Assembly: GCA_000695325.1 (NCBI GenBank)
Contig: AVPN01000029.1
Coordinates: forward strand, 124,042 to 155,818
Source of the DNA: Pleurobrachia bachei
Taxonomy: Eukaryota; Ctenophora; Tentaculata; Cydippida; Pleurobrachiidae
DNA: 31,777 nucleotides
Direction: 5' to 3'
Shown here: positions 24,467 through 31,777 of the stretch, piece after piece
Layout: every line of letters begins with the position of its first letter
Position numbering within the stretch: the stretch's first letter is position 1
Position numbers and translations under genes: made by a program
Notes under the pieces: generated by a model
What the model was told of the DNA's origin: nothing
Databases searched by the model: none
What the model saw: the letters and a program-made list of their open reading frames with translations, nothing else

Positions 24467-26658
24467 TCAATCACATCGTTTAGCAGGGATGCCTCGTTTC
24501 TTCAGCCTGGCCCGCTTGTTCTGGTACCACAGAAGGATGGTGTGGACGGAAAGACCGATCTCTTGGGAGAGTTGATGCCGCTCTGCTGTGCTGATGTAGT
24601 TCTTTCTCTCAAAGGCCTCCTCGAGTTGGAATTGTTGACGCTCTGTGAAGGCTGTCCTTTTCCTTGGTTTCACCTGAGAGAGGTACGTGTTAGAGTTATA
24701 TTGCGATGTATTTAGGGTTGGGCAAATTATTATAAACTAGGTCAGGGGGAGGGGTAATCAATCACTTGGTTCTAGGAGAGAGCAGGGGGAATTATGGCCG
24801 GAATTGTTCCTTACCTTGCCGTGAGTTACATAACAGAAATTTCCGTGGGGTGCCCCGGTTACAAAGTATTTCTCATTATCATGTAGACTGGAGGGTGGTG
24901 TCCTCTGTTGGGTTGTCACCGTGTTGTTGGTTGCCGTGGTAACGGGTGGGGGTGGTGGGTAGGTTGGTTGGTAACCATGGTGACTGAGAAACAACTCGCT
25001 GCTGCTGATGCTGTTCTTGATCACCTCCTCGCTCAGATCGGGTACAGGGTGGCACGGGTTTTGTTGCAGGAGGAAGTTGGTGTAGGGGTCGTGGTGGTGG
25101 TGGGGTGGAGGAGGAGGTCCCCAGGAAGTGGTAGTAGGGACGATGTACGGTCCATCCTGGGTGGTGTCCAGGGGCGGGCAGAGAGTGACGTCATTCAACA
25201 CATCCAGGTGGGGAGGGAGGAGGTTACAGAGGGGCGGTGATGAGGAAGAGAGAGGAGGGAGGCCGGGGGAGGTTGTTGTTGGTAGTGGTGGTGTGATTTG
25301 GAGGGGTTCAGGAAAGGGGAAGATGGGCTCCGTTCTAGCACCACTAGCTAAATTCAGTCAAACATAAAATGAGGCCTATTGACTAAACCAAATTGATTAG
25401 AATCCCGTTGACCCCTACAGGCACCCCCCCCCCCTGCCACCAATAGACCATGAAATTAAAACACAAGATTTAGGTTTGGTGTAATTTCAGTTAAACTGAG
25501 AAATAGTAAATAGTAACACACTACACCGGCGTAGAATTCGTTAGAAGCACACCTAAAAATCAGTATAAGCAACCCTTTCAAAAAAATGAAGAAAGTATAG
25601 ATCAGATTCTCTCTCTCTCACTCTCTCACTCAATTGATAGTTAAAATACTAAGAAATAAATCTCTCTCTTGAAATCTAAAGCTAAAATACTGCATACATA
25701 ACACAAAGCAGCTGAATCTAAAAACATAATAATCTTACTAGAAATGTAAGAAAATAAAAAGTCCCCGTCTCTCTTTCTCCCCTCTCTCACACATCAATCA
25801 CATCGTTTAGCAGGGATGCCTCGTTTCTTCAGCCTGGCCCGCTTGTTCTGGTACCACAGAAGGATGGTGTGGACGGATAGACCGATCTCTTGGGAGAGTT
25901 GGTGCCGTTCTGCTGTGCTGATGTAGTTCTTTCTCTCAAAGGCCTCCTCCAGTTGGAATTGTTGACGCTCTGTGAAGGCTGTCCTTTTCCTTGGTTTCAC
26001 CTGAGAGAGGTACGTGTTAGAGTTATATTGCGATGTATTTAGGGTTGGGCAAATTATTTTAGACTAGGTCAGGGGGAGGGGTAATCAATCACTTGGTTCT
26101 AGGAGAGAGCAGGGGGAATTAGGGCCGGAATTGTTCCTTACCTTGCCGTGAGTTACATAACAGAAGTTTCCGTGAGGTGCCCCGGTTACAAAGTATTTCT
26201 CATTATCATGTAGACTGGAGGGTGGTGTCCTCTGTTGGGTTGTCACCGTGTTGTTGGTTGCCGTGGTAACGGGTGGGGGTGGTGGGTAGGTTGGTTGGTA
26301 ACCATGGTGACTGAAAAACAACTCGCTGCTGCTGATGCTGTTCTTGATCACCTCCTCGCTCAGATCGGGTACCGGGTGGCACGGGTTTTGTTGCAGTAGG
26401 AAGTTGGTGTAGGGGTCATGGTGTTGGTGGGGTGGGGGAGGTCCCCAGGCTGTGGTAGTAGGGACGATGTACGGTCCATCCTGGGTGGTATCCAGGGGCG
26501 GGCAGAGAGTGACGTCATTCAGCACATCCAGGTGGGGAGGGAGGAGGTTGCAGAGGGGTGGTGATGAGGAAGAGAGAGGAGGGAGGCCGGGGGAGGTTGT
26601 TGTTGGTAGTGGTGGTGTGATTTGGAGGGGTTCAGGAAAGGTGAAGATGGGCTCCGTT
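24021..26658. repeat. 1.3-kb tandem duplication of the homeobox gene 3' end
   Basis: The segment 24021-25335 (3' untranslated region, homeodomain exon, intron, most of the preceding exon) is repeated at 25337-26658. Both start AGCACCACTAGCTAAATTCA. The joint lies at CTCCGTT/CTAGCACC (25329-25340). The second copy has a short insertion near 25705 and several substitutions in the upstream exon. Confidence 0.9.
24467..25335 (-). pseudogene. Homeobox gene 3' exons, first (incomplete) copy
   Basis: The homeodomain exon (24467-24673) encodes the same 68 residues as the other copy. The preceding exon (lower end 24815) is open up to the duplication joint at 25335, where it is cut about 30 bases short of its real acceptor. 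Differences from the other copy are clustered in low-complexity parts (PPPPPHHHHDPY against PPPPHQHHDPY; LFLSHHG against LFFSHHG). It has no attached 5' exons of its own, but lies downstream of the complete gene and could serve as alternative terminal exons. Confidence 0.8.
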
Positions 26659-28190
26659 CGGACTGGTGTACTGGGACTGTAGGTCGGCGTCTAGGGGGAG
26701 AGAGAGTGTGGTGTTAGTGAGAGAAGAAGAACTACATTTGTTACAATATCAATACGATCTTCTACAGCTTCAAACAACCTAAACTTTAGGCTAAAGTGAG
26801 AATATATATCTCACCTCAGACATATGGTACACAACCTAAACTGATAGGCAGTACAGCAGCAACAACATGACTGCAGCTAAAGAAACAAACACTGTTTGAA
26901 ACAGTTTCACGGGAGAGGTGCTAGATAGCTCTACAGTCTACATGTACAAACATGCAATGCCACAATACTATCTAAACAAACAAGATGTGGGTGTTGAATT
27001 ATGGAAAACTGGCACCACAGTCTCGAAAGGTAACTTACCACGGGTGTCGGAGGGAACTGGAAGTAGAACTGAGAAGTGGGTGTCTTGGCAACTGGGGGTG
27101 TCCGGGGCGAACTGGGACCACCTGTGGAGGGGGGCAAGTGTTAGCAACAACAAATACTACTGTTAGAGAAGTGAGATAGAATCAGGCAGCAGTTAGTGAT
27201 ATATAGGTTCTAAACAATCTTTGTTCCTAACTACCAATTAACTGCCCAATCAACACATGTGTTTTAACAACAACCTAAGTGCTCGTGGAGTATCCCAGAT
27301 CCAGGAGGTACTGGTGTTCCTCCAAACTGGTGGAGATGGTGGTGGTGATGGTGGGGAGATGATCCTGAACCTCCTCCTCCAGTGGGGGTGGGTGCACATG
27401 CCAGTAGGTCTACGTAAGTCATTATATCAGCTCATCTTGTTATCACGTTCACATTTTTATCTCACACCGATTAGGACCTGTACATCTGTCGTAGCGGGGC
27501 TTAAATATAAACAGAGCAACAGAGAGACACGTGCATGTGTGTTGTGTAGGACACAAAAACATACGAATACACTGGTGCTATCCGTCACCATGTGCTACTG
27601 CACACCACCGTGCTGCAGGTGCCCTAATTAGGTGTTGTTGTGGTGGCTTAATTAGGAGAGAGATATCGGATCTGAAACACTTTGTGCTACGTGGTACTGT
27701 GTGATGTGAGGAAGAGGGTCAAGCTAATCAGAGATTCAGAGGGATCACGTGTATCGAGTGACATCCAATACAACAAGTAAATCACGTATTATACTAGAAG
27801 ATATGTCAGACCCACCCGGCACCCCTGTAATTTAGATTTGCAGCAGATATTGCGGCTTAATTCACTGGGTGAAATTATGGGCACGAAGTTCAAACTGTGG
27901 AAGTGTCATGATCCTATCGCACTTCATCCCTAAACATAGCGGCATACACCTGTCAGGTCAATGTTCTGAGAATAGGGTCAGGACAATGCTCTGACAGTGT
28001 TGCTAATTGTTGGGTAAGGGTTGAGAGAGATCTCCCAACCTTTACTCAACAAGTTATTGAACACCTTACCTTGAGGTATGGCAGGTTTGAATGGCGGGGC
28101 TGAAGTCCAATGTTGCTGCTGCTGGGTGCTGCAATGGGAATGGTAGGAGCCAGGGGGAGTTGCAAAAACTGGTACTGGTAGGGAACTCAT
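25794..28190 (-). CDS. Divergent homeodomain transcription factor
   Basis: Five minus-strand exons join in frame: 28070-28190, 27275-27409, 27039-27121, 26142-26690 and 25794-26000, giving about 364 residues. The second exon is the least certain: it has a weak gttgtt donor and encodes HHHHHH. Without it the frame still closes, at 319 residues. The long N-terminus is rich in Pro, Ser, Thr, Gln and His, as in many transcription factors. The homeodomain is C-terminal and starts KPRKRTAFTERQ. R5, L16, F20, W48, Q50, N51 and R53 are kept, but recognition helix 3 reads HTILLWYQNKRAR instead of the usual QVKIWFQNRRAK, with Lys at position 52 facing Glu 17. WYQN recalls the BarH/Barx group, but I cannot assign a class. 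A strongly acidic or coiled partner domain is absent. Confidence 0.85.
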
Positions 28191-28745
28191 AATGATGATA
28201 ACACAAGAATTGTTAATAACTCAAACTGGACTGAACCCCCTCTTATACCCCCTACCACCCTTCCGTCCTTAGTGGGCTGGCTCCCCCCTAGGGGGGGGGG
28301 CAATTATGAGGTGTCCCCTCCCCTTAATATCAGATGGGCGGTGCGATCACATTTCCGCGATCCCACGCGCTTGTTAGTAGCTGTGCCGCCCTGAACTTCA
28401 GATTGTCATTACTGTGATGAGATCCCCTCCCCCTGATTTGTTTGTTGTGATATGTCACACCTGTTTGTTATGATTGGATAACGTTTCGTACTACCTTGTT
28501 CCCTCCCCAATCTACCCAGCTGATTAGTGATTAGGGGGAGGGAGTGATTCCTAATCAATGAGTGATATACCAATATGATGAACTGTTAGTAGGTGCTGTC
28601 TGCTGCTGAGTAGATTGGGTATGGTGCTCTTTGAGTAGAAGAGGTGTGTTGTCTAGCCCCTGAAAATCTATCCTTTGTTGATTGGAACTTGGGTTATCAC
28701 CAAAAACAGGTGTAGTCAAATGTATTTGTAGTTACCAGCACCCCT
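28191..28745 (-). promoter_or_regulatory. Presumed promoter region of the homeobox gene
   Basis: This non-coding stretch lies directly upstream of the homeobox first exon and is repeated with it (29132-29679). It contains a CG-bearing patch (CGATCACATTTCCGCGATCCCACGCG near 28346), C/G runs and TAATCA/CTAATCAATG words near 28530-28560 that resemble homeodomain sites. TAAT-like words are common, so self-regulation is only a thought. No AG-ended pyrimidine tract immediately precedes the ATG, unlike the other genes here. Confidence 0.45.
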
Positions 28746-29010
28746 GTCAGACCCACCCGGCACCCCTGTAATTTAGATTTGCAGCAGATATTGCGGCTTA
28801 ATTCACTGGGTGAAATTATGGGCACGAAGTTCAAACTGTGGAAGTGTCATGATCCTATCGCACTTCATCCCTAAACATAGCGGCATACACCTGTCAGGTC
28901 AATGTTCTGAGAATAGGGTCAGGACAATGCTCTGACAGTGTTGCTAATTGTTGGGTAAGGGTTGAGAGAGATCTCCCAACCTTTACTCAACAAGTTATTG
29001 AACACCTTAC

Positions 29011-29131
29011 CTTGAGGTATGGCAGGTTTGAATGGCGGGGCTGAAGTCCAATGTTGCTGCTGCTGGGTGCTGCAATGGGAATGGTAGGAGCCAGGGGGAG
29101 TTGCAAAAACTGGTACTGGTAGGGAACTCAT
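29011..29131 (-). other. Second copy of the homeobox first exon
   Basis: The 40 codons plus one base (MSSLPVPVFATPPGSYHSHC…) are identical in protein to the exon at 28070-28190, including the CAAG|gtaagg donor. It could act as an alternative first exon feeding the same downstream exons, or be the other allele. Confidence 0.85.
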
Positions 29132-29679
29132 AATGATGATAACACAAGAATTGTTAATAACTCAAACTGGACTGAACCCCCTCTTATACCCCCTACCACC
29201 CTTCCGTCCCTAGTGGGCTGGCTCCCCCCTAGGGGGGCAATTATGAGGTCCCCCTCCCCTATATCAGATGGGCGGTGCGATCACATTTCCGCGATCCCAC
29301 GCGCTTGTTAGTAGCTGTGCCGCCCTGAACTTCAGATTGTCATTACTGTGATGAGATCCCCTCCCCCTGATTTGTTTGTTGTGATATGTCACACCTGTTT
29401 GTTATGATTGGATAACGTTTCGTACTACCTTGTTCCCTCCCCAATCTACCCAGCTGATTAGTGATTAGGGGGAGGGAGTGATTCCTAATCAATGAGTGAT
29501 ATACCAATATGATGAACTGTTAGTAGGTGCTGTCTGCTTCTGAGTAGATTGGGTATGGTGCTCTTTGAGTAGAAGAGGTGTGTTGTCTAGCCCCTGAAAA
29601 TCTATCCGTTGTTGATTGGAACTTGGGTTATCACCAGAAACAGGTGCATCCCAATGTATTTGTAGTTACCAGCACCCCT

Positions 29680-30197
29680 TCCAATCCCATGGGCATTACT
29701 TGATTGATTGAGATGAAGGTCTATTGAGTATAATTGTCCCAGTTACCATGGTTACCACTTACCATGCAGTCCAAACAAAAGTTTTCAGGGGGTTTTTGAA
29801 AGAAATATTATGTGTCGATATAATGTAACACAAAAGCATGAAATGTAACCACGATTTTTGCAGCTGACCAATGCTAATCTCGCCTTAAAACAGGCGAAAA
29901 TACATAAAGATTGTGATTCTGCGGCATTGTGTCATCCAGATATATAAAACTGTCCTTGGGTCTCAAATAATACACACGTCACACACACGTACTCTCGCAG
30001 CACAAGCTCTAGAATTGTCATTTTTCTTCATTTTATTGCACCTCGAGGTCCCGCGTCCATTTGTCTGAAATCACCCCAACACCATAGTCAGGGCTGTGTG
30101 TGATTGTCTCTTGTTCAGATCATTGTGGGTGTCTTCCTACTTCCTATCCATGAGTTGTATCTCTCTCTCTCCTATCAGATTCTAGTTGATATTCCTC
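29680..30197. other. Intergenic; 3' end of the cysteine-rich gene
   Basis: No coding exon is seen. It includes the region beyond the homeobox duplication and, from 30197 downward, the 3' untranslated region of the cysteine-rich gene. Its polyadenylation signal is listed separately. Confidence 0.5.
30032..30037 (-). terminator. Polyadenylation signal AATAAA of the cysteine-rich gene
   Basis: TTTATT on the plus strand reads AATAAA on the minus strand, about 160 bases past the stop at 30198. A U-rich stretch lies just upstream on the plus strand. Confidence 0.55.
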
Positions 30198-30955
30198 TCA
30201 CGTTGAGTCAACTGACCGGTATCTTCTAGCTGTTTTCATACACGTTTTAGGCTTCTTCTTGCCCTTCCAGCTGCACCCCGTTTTGCTGTTAAATCGACAT
30301 ACCCCGTAGTCCTCATAGCACCTGGAGAGAAATGGGGACCGGTTTATAATTGTGGGGTCAACTGCCAGAGCATTGGCCTGTCGGCTTGACCCTATTCTAT
30401 TTCTTTCGTGAGAATTACGGGAAGAGTATTGGCCTAACAGGGTGTAAAGGCCAGTGAACGAATATGTATCATTTTGGTGGGCTAGCTTGTTAGAGAGTGT
30501 GTAACAGGGTTTGGATCAAATCTGATAGATTGGAGGGGACTGCTCTGATTGCTTGTTAATCAATTAAAGATTGGACAAGTTGTGGTAGGGTTGTTACCGA
30601 TCTCGTCACTAGCTATGACAAAAACCCCCTTGTAAGCACTAATTGGGGTACGGCCCTTCTTAGCCATAATATACTGGTGAGGTGAATTACAAGGGGTGGC
30701 CATCAAAGTTGAATGAAATTTAAACAATAATCGTGAGAGTTTAGACCCTCACCTTTCTTGAAGGGTGTCTCTCTTCATGGCACATTTGCTGGTTTCAAAG
30801 ACATTGAACACATTCCTATCGTCCGTGTTCCCACAAAGCTCACCATTGCACCCATAGGTGCGACATTTGCAGTGTCGCTTGTTGGGTAGCTGGAGGAGGT
30901 TTGATTCCATAGCACTCGTCACGGTCGACCACTTTCGGCTGTAGTCACAGGACGT
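30198..30955 (-). CDS. Cysteine-rich, probably secreted protein, last two exons
   Basis: Two exons with good splice sites join in phase: 30753-30955 (acceptor after CCTTCCCCAG, donor AAG|gtgagg) and 30198-30321 (acceptor after CTCTCCAG). The 108 residues contain ten cysteines: C in TSCDYS, then KRHCKC, YGC, LCG and SKC, then CYEDYGVC, GCSW and KTCMK. The end is basic (WKGKKKPK, TARRYRSVDST). The even count and spacing suggest an extracellular disulphide-bonded domain. I do not recognise the family. The exon carrying a start and signal peptide is not identified; it would lie beyond 30955, perhaps outside the window. A polyadenylation signal follows at 30032-30037. Confidence 0.7.
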
Positions 30956-31777
30956 CTGGGGAAGGAGGGGGTTAGGAAATGGATTGTGTTTTTGATATGA
31001 AGATATTGGAAGCAGGAGACCCCAGACCACTATAGAAGACGGAGGAATTTTGATTAAATGGATCAATTTCAAATGGGAGGAGGAACGTTGTCTGTATAAT
31101 CAACAAACGTTGGTAGTTTTCAATACATGCAGCACATCGTGCGTGTTATAAAGAGAAATGGAGGGCCGCTCTGGTTTTAAAAGTTTATTGTAGGTGTAGA
31201 GTGCTAGAGGGGTTTGTGGAGGGAACCAGTCACGTGATATATGCATTATGCACTTTTTCAAAAGGAAATGGGATCATACTGTCTGTAATAATCTAGAGGG
31301 AAAGAGAGATCGATGGAAGCTTTAGGAGCCCGCAAATGTTTATATTTCACATAGCCCTCTCTCTCATTCTATCTCTCTATCTCACTCTCTATCTTTATTG
31401 CGGCGACTGTCTTGCTGTCTCCGTGTGTTTAACTTGCTTCTTATGTCCCCGCAGTCAGAGAGGAACGTACACACAGAGAGGGGGCATTGATCAAGAGAGA
31501 GAGGGAAAGTCTGATTGAAGCCACTGACTGAGAGAGAGAAGTGGAAGAGAGAGGCATAAGGAGAAAAAGTCTCAGAGGCATTTAGGCTCCTGTCCCCCTA
31601 TATGATGCCCCCCTATTAGACCGCTAGATCTGGTCTCACAGTGCAGACTATCTCACAATAAATAGCCCTACAACAACAACCTAGTCGACTCCCACAATAT
31701 TATATTTGCCTGGTTAGACTGTGTTTTGGGCGCCGCGCCCCCGAATCACAAATGTAAAGGGGGGGGGGTTGGAACAA
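30956..31777. other. Non-coding, low-complexity end of window
   Basis: CT-rich microsatellite-like sequence (about 31350-31395) is followed by GA-rich sequence (about 31455-31560); these are partly complementary and could pair. The rest, including a G-run at 31758, shows no gene. It is probably intron or upstream sequence of the cysteine-rich gene. Confidence 0.45.

Larger units (their letters stand above)
27805..29679. repeat. 0.94-kb tandem duplication of the homeobox first exon and upstream region
   Basis: The segment 27805-28745, starting GTCAGACCCACCCGGCACCC, is repeated at 28746-29679. Copies differ by few substitutions and small indels in G- and C-runs (about 28290 against 29230). CACCCCTGT lies at the joint. 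Each unit contains the first exon, the start of intron 1 and about 550 bp of upstream sequence, hence possibly two promoters. Confidence 0.92.

Noticed and set aside
31016-31072. Hydrophobic stretch read as a signal peptide ahead of the cysteine-rich exon
   Set aside because: It starts at a non-ATG codon and runs through the pyrimidine tract and acceptor of the exon at 30955, so it is intron.
31336-31518. 60-codon frame in CT/GA-rich sequence
   Set aside because: Low-complexity translation with no homology or gene context.

Overview
The window is nuclear DNA from a small-genome animal. It has short GT-AG introns (roughly 60 to 660 bp), closely spaced single-copy eukaryotic genes, animal translocon subunits (TRAP alpha and delta) and a homeobox gene. 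I cannot name the species. A very divergent homeodomain and signs of spliced-leader-type gene starts would fit an early-branching or fast-evolving animal, but that is inference.

Layout. 1-837: a foldback repeat and AT-rich repeats, probably intronic or upstream sequence. 838-2082 (+): last five exons of a WEE1 kinase. 2083-3478: convergent intergenic DNA with two inverted-repeat elements, one apparently nested in the other. 3479-13411 (all minus): SEC61B, SSR1 (TRAP alpha), SSR4 (TRAP delta) and PRUNE, with SSR1 present twice, SSR4 three times and a fragment of PRUNE repeated. 13412-14200: a shared divergent upstream region. 14201-23755 (all plus): DDX55, an MRPL27-like gene, DIMT1 (twice, the first copy cut short) and AAMP (first exon present three times, once inverted, around a 317-base run of N). 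24467-29131 (minus): a divergent homeobox gene whose 3' exons and first exon are each duplicated. 30198-30955 (minus): the last two exons of a secreted-looking cysteine-rich protein. The rest is low-complexity sequence.

How the genes relate. The minus-strand run encodes three subunits of the ER protein-translocation machinery plus a polyphosphatase. The plus-strand run encodes ribosome-assembly or ribosomal factors (DDX55/Spb4, mitochondrial bL27, DIMT1/Dim1, and AAMP, the proposed Sqt1 counterpart). Within both runs neighbouring genes are mostly 150-450 bp apart. In eight of the nine genes whose start is visible, a pyrimidine-rich tract ending in AG lies 1-12 bases before the ATG. This is what trans-spliced operons look like, and is the most interesting hypothesis here: two divergent, function-themed operons sharing one control region.

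Caution. Several tandem duplications of about 0.9-3 kb break inside genes, and one inverted copy sits beside an assembly gap. Merging of two divergent haplotypes during assembly explains this at least as well as real duplication, so copy numbers should not be taken at face value. No retrovirus-like or other virus-derived element, tRNA, rRNA or CRISPR array was recognised.
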